A stretch of 64,000 nt of DNA from Treponema putidum (GTDB lineage: Bacteria > Spirochaetota > Spirochaetia > Treponematales > Treponemataceae), in the NCBI RefSeq assembly GCF_000755145.1, contig NZ_CP009228.1:62001-126000 (forward strand), in the 5' to 3' direction. Of this stretch, positions 46,250 through 55,257 are shown in pieces (within the stretch, counting starts at the first letter, position 1; every line of letters begins with the position of its first letter). A program made the translations under genes and the position numbers. The notes under the pieces are model-generated. The model saw only the letters and a program-made list of their open reading frames with translations. It was not told the DNA's origin and did no database searches.

Positions 46250-48523
46250 CTAAATTCCGGCAGCTAATCTTTGCGCAGCACGAGTTGCTTCCAAAACCTT
46301 TCCCGAACAAGAGCTGTCTCCGATATTATAAATTTCGGGAGCTATGTTTTTAGTTTGGGCTGCAAAATAAAGGTCGTCATCGGTTTTGTTTCCAACGGCA
46401 AAGACTATTAAGTCGGCCTCCAGTTCAATCTTTTGAGTTTCGGTGCCTATTTTTTTCGCAAGCGGGTTAGGTATGTTTTCAGGCAAGATGGGCTGCCAAG
46501 TATTATATGGATTAGGCACACCTTTCGAAATGTTTTTTTCTACAATAGCTTTTCCCGAATCAAGCCCTATAAGTTTTGCGCAATTTAAAAGTTTAACACC
46601 GGCTTTTTTCATATAGTAGATAAGGTAACCCCTGTTAGCAGTACAAACTCCTTTCATAAAATACGGAAGCATTTCCAGTACCGTAACATCTTTTTTGTGC
46701 TCATATTTTAGCCAATAGGCCGTTTCGCATCCTACAACACCTCCGCCTATTATAACAATCTTTTGAGCATTTTCAGCCTCTTTAGGATTTAAAAGAAGAT
46801 CTACAGCCTGGATTGTCTTTATCTTTTCCATTCCCGGAACGGAAAGAGAAATAGGTTTACCTCCGTATGCAAAAACCAAGACATCGAATTTTTTGTTTTT
46901 TAGAAAATTGAGATCAACTTCAGTGTTTAAAGAAAGTTTAAAATTAGGCATAGACTTAGCCTTTTCTACCTTTGCTTGAAGATAGGTTAAATAATTTTCA
47001 AAATCATATTTAATCTTAGGCACACTTCCAGTAATTACGCTGCCGCCGACTCTGTCCGTTTTTTCAAAAAGTTCTACATTATGTCCCCTCTTTGCTGCCT
47101 TAACTGCAAATAAAATGCCGGCAGGCCCGGCACCTATAACACCGATATTCTTTTTTACCTCTGCTGAAGGAGCATCAAAGGGAAGAACATCTTCAAAACC
47201 TGTTCTGGGATTTACGGCACATTGAGGATGCCCTCCTAAAACAAATTCGTTGATACAGCCTTCCTGGCATCCGATACATGGCCTAATATCTTCTACCCTG
47301 CCTGCGTAAGCTTTATTGCACCACTCGGCATCGGCCAATAAGGGGCGGGCAAGCATTACCATATCGCATTCGCCGTTTCTCAATGCAGTTTCAGCAACAT
47401 CGGGATAGCCCAACTTGCCGACAGCAACTACAGGAACGGGGATTCCGGCATTAGATATAATATTATTGGAAGCAAAATAATCTTTTACTATTTTGGAAAC
47501 TTCAAGAAAGCAGCCTGCGGGCATTCCGCCCGGAGGATGAGGAAGCCACCAGTTATCATAGCATCCGAGGTCTACGTCAAAAATATCTACGCCGCATTTT
47601 ACAAGATTTTTCATATAGTCAAGGGTTTCTTTTATTGTTCTTCCGTTTTTAAATTTTTTAAGCTGCCGAACTTTCATGCCTTCTTCTCCGTAGGTCTCAT
47701 TAAGGGCAAGAGAAAGGTCTATGCGATACATTATAGGATAGTCGGCGCCGGCCCTTTTCCTTATCTCTTTTACAATATCAAGCCCGAATCTTTGCCAGTC
47801 GGCATATTTTCCGATCTTACGGCGGTTAAAGGCCGGATTGGTCAATTGTTCAAGAAGATAGCCTTCATGGCCGTGAAGATATACTCCGTCAAGCCCGCAC
47901 TCCTTGGCATCGGCGGCAGCCTGCCCTGCATTTTTTATAATTTTTCCTAAGGCTCTGCCTGAAAGACGCAAGCTGGGAATTTCGGAAATATAAAAGTTGG
48001 GATTATTTGAAGCAGACACGGGAAATCTAAACTTGGTTAAAAGACATTGAGGATTTCCTACACGTCCCAGTCCCGGGGTTAATTGAATAAAGATCTTACT
48101 TCCGAAAGCATGACAGCCCTGAGCCAGATCCCTCCAGCCTGCAAGATTGGTTCTCGTTCCGTCGATACGCGGAAAATAAGAATAATTATGAGGCTCCGTT
48201 ACCGAGTGATCTATTCCATGACTTATTGGAATAAGGCCGGTTGTCAATAAACCTACACCGCCTTCAGCTCTGGCAAAAAAATATTCAAGCATTTTTTTGT
48301 TTGGCCGTCCCGATTCTTCACACATATTTATGTTTCCCATAGGTCCCATGACAACACGGTTTTTAATTTTTGTTTTGTTAATTAAAATAGGCGAAAAAAG
48401 ACGGGTATAGGGATAAAGGGCCTTAGTCATGCGGCCTGTCCCCCCTGCCCTGTTTTCAAAATCGCTTTCCATCCATCCGCCGTAAGCGTCCACCATTTTT
48501 TTTACTTCAGCATCAAATTTCAT
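46250..48523 (-). CDS. Old-yellow-enzyme-type NADH:flavin oxidoreductase with FAD/NAD domain
   Basis: 757 residues. The N-terminal TIM barrel of the old-yellow-enzyme family (LFSPILINKTKIKNRVVMGPM, GLDGVYLHGHEGYLLEQ with the substrate His pair, NGECDMVMLARPLLAD) is followed by 4Fe-4S Cys residues (CIGCQEGC) and a C-terminal dinucleotide domain (GVIGAGPAGI, IVIGGGVVGCE). This is the layout of 2,4-dienoyl-CoA reductase, BaiCD/BaiH and trimethylamine dehydrogenase, which reduce activated C=C bonds. Substrate unknown. It lies 84 bp after the aconitase X small-subunit gene on the same strand, suggesting it acts on a product of that enzyme. A weak hairpin fills the gap. Confidence 0.85.
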   Translation of the reverse strand: MKFDAEVKKMVDAYGGWMESDFENRAGGTGRMTKALYPYTRLFSPILINKTKIKNRVVMGPMGNINMCEESGRPNKKMLEYFFARAEGGVGLLTTGLIPISHGIDHSVTEPHNYSYFPRIDGTRTNLAGWRDLAQGCHAFGSKIFIQLTPGLGRVGNPQCLLTKFRFPVSASNNPNFYISEIPSLRLSGRALGKIIKNAGQAAADAKECGLDGVYLHGHEGYLLEQLTNPAFNRRKIGKYADWQRFGLDIVKEIRKRAGADYPIMYRIDLSLALNETYGEEGMKVRQLKKFKNGRTIKETLDYMKNLVKCGVDIFDVDLGCYDNWWLPHPPGGMPAGCFLEVSKIVKDYFASNNIISNAGIPVPVVAVGKLGYPDVAETALRNGECDMVMLARPLLADAEWCNKAYAGRVEDIRPCIGCQEGCINEFVLGGHPQCAVNPRTGFEDVLPFDAPSAEVKKNIGVIGAGPAGILFAVKAAKRGHNVELFEKTDRVGGSVITGSVPKIKYDFENYLTYLQAKVEKAKSMPNFKLSLNTEVDLNFLKNKKFDVLVFAYGGKPISLSVPGMEKIKTIQAVDLLLNPKEAENAQKIVIIGGGVVGCETAYWLKYEHKKDVTVLEMLPYFMKGVCTANRGYLIYYMKKAGVKLLNCAKLIGLDSGKAIVEKNISKGVPNPYNTWQPILPENIPNPLAKKIGTETQKIELEADLIVFAVGNKTDDDLYFAAQTKNIAPEIYNIGDSSCSGKVLEATRAAQRLAAGI

Positions 48524-48606
48524 TCTTTTCCTCCAAAATAATTTTTATACTCTATAATTTTAATTTTTAGGAACCCTCAAAAAACTTCAGTTTTTAGAGA
48601 TTCCCT

Positions 48607-49050
48607 TTAGTCTTCTACTATGACTTCACCGTTTTCTTTAACTTCAACCCTGTTTCCGCTTTTAACCGCTTCTAAAAATTCTTTTCCTAAATTATCGATT
48701 GTAGGAATACGGTTATCGGTAAAGTTTGCTGCAAGGATTACGCCTGCAGCAGCCAATGAATCTATCGGCTCCGAAAAAAGCATACATGCAGGCTGACGGC
48801 CCATAGAAGCTGCACAGAATATAACCATTCCGCCCGTAGTTGAGCCTATAGTCTGAGGGAGGCACAGAGCCTTTCCTGCTATTTCCTTTTTGTATATGTC
48901 AGGATTATTTTGATCGGAACAATGAGCCTTTTTATCGCCGAACATCAAAGCTTTTTGAAAGCTTGCAAGGGTATTAAATCCTTTAGAACTTACAAGAGCT
49001 TCTGCCGATACTGTACCCGGAACAATTACTCTTCCCTTAAATATTTTCAT
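48607..49050 (-). CDS. Aconitase X, small (swivel) subunit
   Basis: 147 residues. DUF126-type beta-barrel domain with GSTTGGMVIF and MGRQPACMLFSEP, corresponding to the swivelling domain of aconitase. Together with the large subunit it forms aconitase X, which in bacteria dehydrates cis-3-hydroxy-L-proline and in archaea mevalonate 5-phosphate. The gene is separated from the large-subunit gene by one base, so both are translated together. Two-gene aconitase X corresponds to the split type. Confidence 0.88.
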   Translation of the reverse strand: MKIFKGRVIVPGTVSAEALVSSKGFNTLASFQKALMFGDKKAHCSDQNNPDIYKKEIAGKALCLPQTIGSTTGGMVIFCAASMGRQPACMLFSEPIDSLAAAGVILAANFTDNRIPTIDNLGKEFLEAVKSGNRVEVKENGEVIVED

Positions 49051-49051
49051 G

Positions 49052-50320
49052 TTAAATCCCTCCCGTAATTAGATCGGCTATTTCATCGTCCTTATAATAG
49101 ACAGCCGTAGTATAGGTTCTAAGTTTATTGGAATTCGTGATAACCGATTTTTTTGCACAAAGAGGGTTATTCATATACATTAGGGGACAGGTTTCCGAAA
49201 AAATAAGGCCGAAAGATTTTAATTTTTTATATTCCTCCGTTTTGGAAAATTCCTTTAAAACACCCCGCGGCGAGGTCATAACCGTCGGTATCGAAATTTT
49301 TGATTTTTTATTTTGTTTTAACTTTTGTTCTATAATGCCTGTCCATTTAATAAGCTGTTCTTTAGACAGGTGAGGACAGCCTATAAAGCAGAGTTCAGGA
49401 GGTGCATTTTTGTTTTTTCTAATATCCGGATATGATGACCTTATCCTCAAAAGCTCGGATTCGGTAATTGTATAGACTTCCGCATTTTTGCGGATTAAAG
49501 AAGCCCCCGATTCTTTTGCTTCAGGCGTAAGATTTTCGACATGGTATAAACCGACGGCTCCGTTTGATGCCATCGCAGCGCCCATATCCTTAAAATAGGC
49601 CTTTACCTCATCATTCAGCTCACGGCCTAAAAACCTGTCCAAACCTTTGATATAGGGTACGTTTTCAACAGCCTTGATTCCTATTGCACTTCCCAAAAGT
49701 TGGGCTTCGGGCAGACTTTCGGTTTTGACCTCTACAATTAAATCGGCTTTACGCCCATCATCGGTCAATAGGCCGAACTCCGGCACCCAGCCTGCAATCA
49801 GCCCGAACATTTCGATTATACCCGAATTGCGGTTACACCTCGCTCCCAATACCGAGTTTGCATAATTAACGGCAGAAGATTCTGCCCAGCTTAAGATTTC
49901 TCCTTTTTTAGGTGTGTTCCCTACCTCGTCAAAATAGCAGGTACAAGTATAAGCGTCATCCGATAAAAGCCCCATAGCTTTAAGCTGTTTTTCATATTCT
50001 TCCTGTTTGCTGTACATAAAATGAAAAACAAGGCGTTCTAAAAAACTTTTAGGCACCGCATCATCAAGCGGACGAGGGTCTACCGTAAAGGGAATCCCTG
50101 AAACAGCTTCGGATTGGAGAAGTTCATCCATCAATTTATAGACCGGCTTCATAACTCCTATACCGAAACTTGTAACAAGGTGACCGTATTTCCCTGTAAC
50201 CTTAACAAGCCTTTGGGCACCAAAAGCTTCACCATACATGACCAAGGTTTTTAAAACCTTAGCCTGCATTTCTCCTTGAGAACCGTTTAGAATTTCTTCT
50301 TGTTCCCGTGTCAGTTGCAT
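49052..50320 (-). CDS. Aconitase X, large (catalytic) subunit
   Basis: 422 residues from the ATG at 50320 with GGAGG 7-8 nt upstream; an earlier in-frame start is not needed. DUF521/AcnX motifs: LTREQEEILNG at the start, GKYGHLVTSFG, the cluster-ligand Cys region TCTCYFDEVGNTPKKGEILSW (in part), ARCNRNSG, and CPHLSKEQL. Cys residues suit an iron-sulfur or iron centre. The enzyme probably dehydrates a hydroxylated substrate such as cis-3-hydroxyproline; that is family knowledge, not proven here. The operon order is large subunit, small subunit, flavin oxidoreductase. Confidence 0.88.
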   Translation of the reverse strand: MQLTREQEEILNGSQGEMQAKVLKTLVMYGEAFGAQRLVKVTGKYGHLVTSFGIGVMKPVYKLMDELLQSEAVSGIPFTVDPRPLDDAVPKSFLERLVFHFMYSKQEEYEKQLKAMGLLSDDAYTCTCYFDEVGNTPKKGEILSWAESSAVNYANSVLGARCNRNSGIIEMFGLIAGWVPEFGLLTDDGRKADLIVEVKTESLPEAQLLGSAIGIKAVENVPYIKGLDRFLGRELNDEVKAYFKDMGAAMASNGAVGLYHVENLTPEAKESGASLIRKNAEVYTITESELLRIRSSYPDIRKNKNAPPELCFIGCPHLSKEQLIKWTGIIEQKLKQNKKSKISIPTVMTSPRGVLKEFSKTEEYKKLKSFGLIFSETCPLMYMNNPLCAKKSVITNSNKLRTYTTAVYYKDDEIADLITGGI

Positions 50321-50401
50321 ACTCAACCTCCTTACTAACGTAGACAATTATATCATAATTTTTGCGGAAGGTAAATTTATTTTTTAAAATATAGAACGCC
50401 C

Positions 50402-50430
50402 TTGAATTCAAAAAGAATCTAAAGTATAAT
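50402..50430 (+). promoter_or_regulatory. Promoter of the Nif3-family gene
   Basis: TTGAAT, 17 nt, TATAAT, ending 27 bp before the start codon; GAGG serves as ribosome site. Confidence 0.65.
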
Positions 50431-50456
50431 CAGCAAAAACGATGAGGATATAAACT

Positions 50457-51236
50457 ATGAAACTAAAAGACCTCGACCTTTATTTTACCGAATTATTAAA
50501 CATAGATGCCTTTGCGGCTCAAGACTTGTCGCAAAACGGTGTTCAGGTACAAAACAGCGGAAAAGAAATAAAAAAGGTTGCTTTCGCGGTGGATGCCTGC
50601 CTTCAATCCATAAAAGAAGCCGCCGAGCGGAAGGCCGACATGCTTTTTGTACACCACGGCCTTTTTTGGAGCCGCTCCTTACGGATTATGGGAAATCATT
50701 ACCATAGGATAAAAGCTCTTTTAGATAACGACATCGCACTCTATGCCGTTCACCTGCCCCTCGATGCCCATCCCCTTTACGGGAACAACATCGGTCTTGC
50801 CGGCCGCCTTTCCCTTGAAAACTTAAAAGAGTTCGGCATGTACAGGGGTGTAAACATAGGTTTTTACGGCAGTCTTCCTTTAAAAGGAGTATCCGAAGAA
50901 GGTTTGGAAATAGACGAAATTGTAAATAAGCTTTTCCCTCAAAGGGAAAAAACGGCAAACATTCTTCCCTTCGGGCCTAAAAAAATTAAAACCATCGGAG
51001 TGATTTCCGGCGGAGCCGCTTCGGAAATAGATGATGCAATAGCCTTAGGACTTGACCTATACATAACAGGAGAGATTGAACACATTACCTATCACAATGC
51101 CCTCGAAAACAGGATAAACGTAATTGCCGGAGGTCATTATCAAACGGAAACTGTAGGCATTCAGTTGGTTGCAAAAAAGCTGGAACTTGATAAAAACATA
51201 GAAACCTGTTTTATAGATATTCCGACAGGCTTTTAA
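50457..51236 (+). CDS. Nif3-like dinuclear metal-centre protein
   Basis: 259 residues, the short form of the family (E. coli YbgI). Metal ligands are seen as VHHGLFW near residue 66, VHLPLDAHP near 100, and the C-terminal GGHYQTE with its His and Glu. Members form hexameric rings with two metal ions per subunit; the substrate is unknown, and a GTP cyclohydrolase-like or hydrolase role has been proposed for relatives. It has its own promoter and is followed 31 bp later by the ATP-grasp gene. Confidence 0.9.
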   Translation: MKLKDLDLYFTELLNIDAFAAQDLSQNGVQVQNSGKEIKKVAFAVDACLQSIKEAAERKADMLFVHHGLFWSRSLRIMGNHYHRIKALLDNDIALYAVHLPLDAHPLYGNNIGLAGRLSLENLKEFGMYRGVNIGFYGSLPLKGVSEEGLEIDEIVNKLFPQREKTANILPFGPKKIKTIGVISGGAASEIDDAIALGLDLYITGEIEHITYHNALENRINVIAGGHYQTETVGIQLVAKKLELDKNIETCFIDIPTGF

Positions 51237-51267
51237 ATTTTTAGATTAAGATGAGTTTAACCGGAAT

Positions 51268-52926
51268 ATGAAAGAAAATAAAAAGCGTATTTTAATTTTA
51301 GGAGCGGGACTTATGCAGGGGCCGGCAATAAGGGCAGCAAAAGAATTGGGCTGCGAGGTCATCGCAGTAGATGGAAACCCGAATGCGGTTTGTGCAAAAG
51401 AAGCCGACAAGTTTTTTCCGATAGATTTAAAGGATATTCCAGCCCTCATCGGCCTTGCAAAAAGTTTAAAAGAAAACGGCTTACACGGAGTTTTTACCGC
51501 AGCTACGGACTTTTCCGTATCGGTTGCAGCTATTGCAGAAAGCTGTTCTCTTCCCGGTCACAGTTTGGAAGCAGCCCGCCGTGCAAGCGACAAGGTTTTA
51601 ATGAGAGAGTGCTTTGAAAAGCACGGCGTCCCTTCTCCAAGGTTCACCCACATTTTTAAAAGTGAAATAGATGAGGCCCTTCAAATTTTAAAACAAAAAG
51701 CCATTCAATTTCCTCTTACGGTAAAGCCTGCCGACAACATGGGAGCACGCGGCTGCCGTTTGGTCTATTCCCAAGATGAATTAAGACCGGCCTTAGAAGA
51801 TGCTGTAAACTTTTCGCGGAGCGGCAAGGCCATTGCAGAGGAGTTCATCGACGGTGAAGAGTTTTCGCTTGAAGCCCTCGTTATAAACGGAAAGATTTTT
51901 TTAAACGCCCTCGCAGACAGGCATATTTTTTTCCCGCCCTACTTTGTAGAGATGGGACACACGATTCCATCGATTAAGAGCAAGGAAGAATGTGATGAGC
52001 TTATAAGAGTTTTTTTTCTTGGTATAAAGGCTCTGGGGCTTACAAATGGGGCAGCCAAGGGGGATATTTTTTTACGAAAAGCCGATCCGCAGAAAGACGG
52101 CAAAAGGGAGGCCTGTGTGGGAGAAATCGCCGCCCGTCTTTCAGGGGGCTACATGTCGGGCTGGACGGTTCCCTATTCTTCCGGCTTTGATGTAACTAAG
52201 GCCGCCGTCAAAATAGCCTTAGGCGAACCCTTAGATGAGCTTCCGCCTCAAGCTATGTTCAGTTCGGAACGAGCCGCTCGCTTTAGTGCTGAACGAGCGT
52301 GGATTTCGGTGCCGGGCATCATAAAAAAAATATACGGGCTTGAAGAAGCAAGGAACACAAAAAACGTAAAAGATGTTTTACCCCGCCTTTTTGAAAAAGA
52401 TGAAACCGTTTTCCCTAAAAACAATGTAGAAAAATGCGGCAATGTCCTAAGCTCTGCGGAAAGCTATGATGAAGCAGTTAAGGCGAGCATGGAAGCCGTA
52501 CAAAAAATATTTTTGAGGCTTGAAAGAGCAAACGACAAAACAAATCTTTTTTTTGAAAATACAAATCTTTCGATAGCCGTGCAAGGAAATTATCCTCCTA
52601 ACTTTTTTAAATTCCCTGAAGATAACAGCACAGAGGAAATTAAAAATAAGACTTTTGATGAGCTATTAAAAAATTCCATTTTAGCGGAAGAAGATGGAAT
52701 TCTTTATCCTTCGTTTTTTAAAGATTTTTTAGATAAAGCCTTTGATGTGCACGGACTTTCCATTCGGGAAGCAATAAAACACGCCTTTTCCCTTGAACCT
52801 AGGTTAAAAGAAAAGATGCTCAGCCTCCAAAATATAGGCGAGCCTTTAAACTCTGATCTTGTTCTGTGGTGGAAGTATTTTATACGCGGCAGCCTCCAAG
52901 GACTCATCTATTATCTTGATACCTAG
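51268..52926 (+). CDS. ATP-grasp ligase-like protein with unusual C-terminal extension
   Basis: 552 residues. The first ~330 residues are a biotin-carboxylase/CarB-like ATP-grasp unit: ILGAGLMQGPAIRAAKELG at the N-terminus, KPADNMGARGC (ATP-binding loop), EEFIDGEEFSLEALV, and EIAARLSGGYMSG (Mg2+/ATP-binding acids). Such proteins join a carboxylate to an amine using ATP. The C-terminal ~200 residues are helical and unlike standard ATP-grasp domains; their role is unknown. There is only a weak ribosome site (GGA). It converges on galK with a 1-bp gap. Confidence 0.8.
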   Translation: MKENKKRILILGAGLMQGPAIRAAKELGCEVIAVDGNPNAVCAKEADKFFPIDLKDIPALIGLAKSLKENGLHGVFTAATDFSVSVAAIAESCSLPGHSLEAARRASDKVLMRECFEKHGVPSPRFTHIFKSEIDEALQILKQKAIQFPLTVKPADNMGARGCRLVYSQDELRPALEDAVNFSRSGKAIAEEFIDGEEFSLEALVINGKIFLNALADRHIFFPPYFVEMGHTIPSIKSKEECDELIRVFFLGIKALGLTNGAAKGDIFLRKADPQKDGKREACVGEIAARLSGGYMSGWTVPYSSGFDVTKAAVKIALGEPLDELPPQAMFSSERAARFSAERAWISVPGIIKKIYGLEEARNTKNVKDVLPRLFEKDETVFPKNNVEKCGNVLSSAESYDEAVKASMEAVQKIFLRLERANDKTNLFFENTNLSIAVQGNYPPNFFKFPEDNSTEEIKNKTFDELLKNSILAEEDGILYPSFFKDFLDKAFDVHGLSIREAIKHAFSLEPRLKEKMLSLQNIGEPLNSDLVLWWKYFIRGSLQGLIYYLDT

Positions 52927-52927
52927 T

Positions 52928-54115
52928 TTAAACTATAGACACTCCGTCTGAGGCTTGACAGGCAAAAAATGAAGCGGTAAAGCCGGTTTGTTCCGTGTAG
53001 GCCTTCCCTACCCTTTCGGCAAATTCTTCAAAGCCGTCCTTGTGCACAATGGCGATAGCACAGCCCGAAAAGCCCGCCCCTGTCATTCTTGCACCGATGC
53101 AGCTTTTTTCTTTTGTAGCTGCAAAGAAAAGAGCATCCAGTTCTTTTCCGGTAACTTCGTAATCGTCTTTTAGTGAAAGATGGGATTGGTTTAAGTAACC
53201 GCCTAAAAGTTTTAGGTCCTTATTTTTTAAGGCTTCGGCACTCCGCCTTACCCTGTCCATCTCGGTAACACAATGCCTTACTCTGCGGAAAATTTTTTCT
53301 CCCAAATTGGAAGTCAAGTCATCTTTTAAGTTTTCAAAATCGGAAACGCTTAGATCGCATAAAAAATCTATATTTCTTTCTTTTTGTAAAAAGGCAAGGG
53401 CTTTTTCACACTCTTCCTTTCTTTCGTTATATTTTGATTCCGTTAATTTACGGGGCTTATTGGAATTCATAATTACAATCCTGTAAGGCTCGGTTTCAAG
53501 AGGAATGTACTCATAGTTCAAGGAGGAGGTGTCTAAAAGAATGGCTTGATTTTTTTTACCCATTGCTATAGCAAACTGATCCATAATCCCGGATTTGAGG
53601 CCTAAAAATTCATTTTCGACCCGCCGGCCTGTTTTTGCAAGCTCAATGCCGTCAAGTTTAAAACCGAAGGCATGAGAAATAATTTTACCGAAACAAAGTT
53701 CCAAGGCCGCCGAAGAAGAAATGCCGCTGCCTTGCGGAATATTGCTCATTATTAAAAGCTCAAATCCCGTATCAGCCTTTAAGCCCCTTTCTTTTAAAAA
53801 CAAAAACATACCGTTTAAATAGTTTGAAAAATCATTTTCTTTATCAAAGTTCAAATTTCCGTCAAGCTCAAATTCAAAAACTTTTTTAGACTTCATCGAA
53901 CGGTAAAGTATTTTTTTATCCTTTCTTTTTCGCAGGGCAATTCTTAAATATAAATTAACGGCAGCGGGCAGCACGAGGCCTCCGTTATAATCTATGTGTT
54001 CACCTATTATATTTATCCGCGCAGGAGAGGCTGCAAAAATAATTTTTTCTTCCGAATTACCGTAAAGAGAAATAAAGGCATCTTTCAATTCCTGTATATC
54101 ATTTGTTAGGTTCAA
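52928..54115 (-). CDS. galK: Galactokinase
   Basis: 395 residues. GHMP kinase that phosphorylates galactose with ATP in the first step of the Leloir pathway. Motifs: ARINIIGEHIDYNGG (galactose binding), NIPQGSGISSSAALE (phosphate loop), and GAGFSGCAIAIV near the end. The chosen start is a TTG at 54115 with GAGGGGG about 8 nt upstream; the frame stays open to a TTG at 54139, which would overlap that site. No galT or galE is nearby. Confidence 0.9.
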   Translation of the reverse strand: MNLTNDIQELKDAFISLYGNSEEKIIFAASPARINIIGEHIDYNGGLVLPAAVNLYLRIALRKRKDKKILYRSMKSKKVFEFELDGNLNFDKENDFSNYLNGMFLFLKERGLKADTGFELLIMSNIPQGSGISSSAALELCFGKIISHAFGFKLDGIELAKTGRRVENEFLGLKSGIMDQFAIAMGKKNQAILLDTSSLNYEYIPLETEPYRIVIMNSNKPRKLTESKYNERKEECEKALAFLQKERNIDFLCDLSVSDFENLKDDLTSNLGEKIFRRVRHCVTEMDRVRRSAEALKNKDLKLLGGYLNQSHLSLKDDYEVTGKELDALFFAATKEKSCIGARMTGAGFSGCAIAIVHKDGFEEFAERVGKAYTEQTGFTASFFACQASDGVSIV

Positions 54116-54173
54116 AATTTTTTCCCCCTCAAAACTCAAAAATCATCAAAATAATTTTATAATTCTAAGAACC

Positions 54174-55064
54174 TTAAGCTCTATAGCCCTTAAGCCAGCG
54201 TTTAACCGGAACGGTCCAATCATCTTCGCTTGAGCCTTCCAAAAGCAGACGTTCAAACATAAAATGAATGTGAGCACTCACATCTTTTTTATCTTGTTCG
54301 GAAAGCGTTTCGTCGTCAATAAACAAACTGTTAATAATATCAACTCCAGCGCTTATCGTAAATCGGTCTTTGAGCACATATAACATCATATACATCGCTG
54401 AAGGAATACAGTTTACACTGTGCTGTTTTACATACAATACACTTTCTATAATGCGCCGTGCCCCTTCTCTTAATTCAGCGGTATAGGCTTGGCGCTCATC
54501 TTCGGTGAAATCGCCTTTTTTAAAAACTTCAGCATAATACACTGAAGCAAGAATAACGATAGAAACGTGCAGACTAGGAACGCACAGTAAATGCGGATCG
54601 AGGGCGTGAATCATTCTAAACGCTTTATCCGCCTTATAATCGGGACGCTTTGTCGTTGTCATACAAAAACGGTACACCCTTGCAGCATCGGAATACGCCT
54701 TTTTGATGAGGGAAAGATATTCGATACAGTACGGCAGAGCTTTTTTTACGCCTATTCTGCGGAACAAAAAAGTCATAGGCCGAATCCAAAAATTGGTAAA
54801 ATTCAAATAGATTTGCACTTTGCCGGGTGTAAACGGAATCAGCTCGTCCAAGGGGTGCGAGACATCCAAAACGGGAATGGTTTTGAAGCGCCACTTTACC
54901 GAAAACTGAAGCCAAAAAAAATCGCGCACAACCGTACGCAAAAAACGGAAAAGCACTTTCGCACTTTTAAGCCGGAACGGAATTACCAAATACGGAAGAA
55001 GTATACCGTAAGATTCTATCGGCCTTATGACCTGATCTTTTCTCTCTGCACAACTGTTTGCCAT
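54174..55064 (-). CDS. Hypothetical protein with weak PAP2-like features (296 aa)
   Basis: Not recognised with confidence. Several hydrophobic stretches near the N-terminus (YGILLPYLVIPF, FFWLQFSV) and the segments CVPSLHVSIVILASVYYAE and KQHSVNCIPSAMYMM loosely resemble the Ser-x-His and His patterns of PAP2-type phosphatases/inositol-phosphate transferases, but spacing is atypical. The C-terminal part is hydrophilic. The ATG follows a good -10 box by 7 nt without a ribosome site, so the mRNA may be leaderless. galK follows 59 bp later on the same strand. Confidence 0.65.
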   Translation of the reverse strand: MANSCAERKDQVIRPIESYGILLPYLVIPFRLKSAKVLFRFLRTVVRDFFWLQFSVKWRFKTIPVLDVSHPLDELIPFTPGKVQIYLNFTNFWIRPMTFLFRRIGVKKALPYCIEYLSLIKKAYSDAARVYRFCMTTTKRPDYKADKAFRMIHALDPHLLCVPSLHVSIVILASVYYAEVFKKGDFTEDERQAYTAELREGARRIIESVLYVKQHSVNCIPSAMYMMLYVLKDRFTISAGVDIINSLFIDDETLSEQDKKDVSAHIHFMFERLLLEGSSEDDWTVPVKRWLKGYRA

Positions 55065-55071
55065 AAAGCCT

Positions 55072-55100
55072 ATTATATCGAAAACGGAAATTCTTTACAA
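55072..55100 (-). promoter_or_regulatory. Promoter of the 54174-55064 gene, probably leaderless
   Basis: TTGTAA, 17 nt, TATAAT on the minus strand, then 7 nt and the ATG. Confidence 0.65.
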
Positions 55101-55122
55101 TATACCGCATTGCGATTGTATT

Positions 55123-55197
55123 GAGATTGCCGGCGATTGAAATTGCGGCAATTGAAATTGCCGGCAATGCGATTGCCGGCAATGCGATTGCTGGACA
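55123..55197. repeat. Tandem array of five 15-bp units
   Basis: Five imperfect copies of TGMRATTGCCGGCAA (units such as TGCGATTGCCGGCAA and TGAAATTGCGGCAAT) fill the space between two divergent promoters. Each unit contains the palindrome TTGCCGGCAA. Confidence 0.85.
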
Positions 55198-55257
55198 AAA
55201 GGCTTATTTTTATGTAAAATGAAAAGAAAGAAATGCGCTTTAAGGAGCAATAAATAG

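Noticed and set aside
54591-55124. Plus-strand frame of 177 codons
   Set aside because: Antisense shadow of the 54174-55064 gene, with no start signal and improbable composition.
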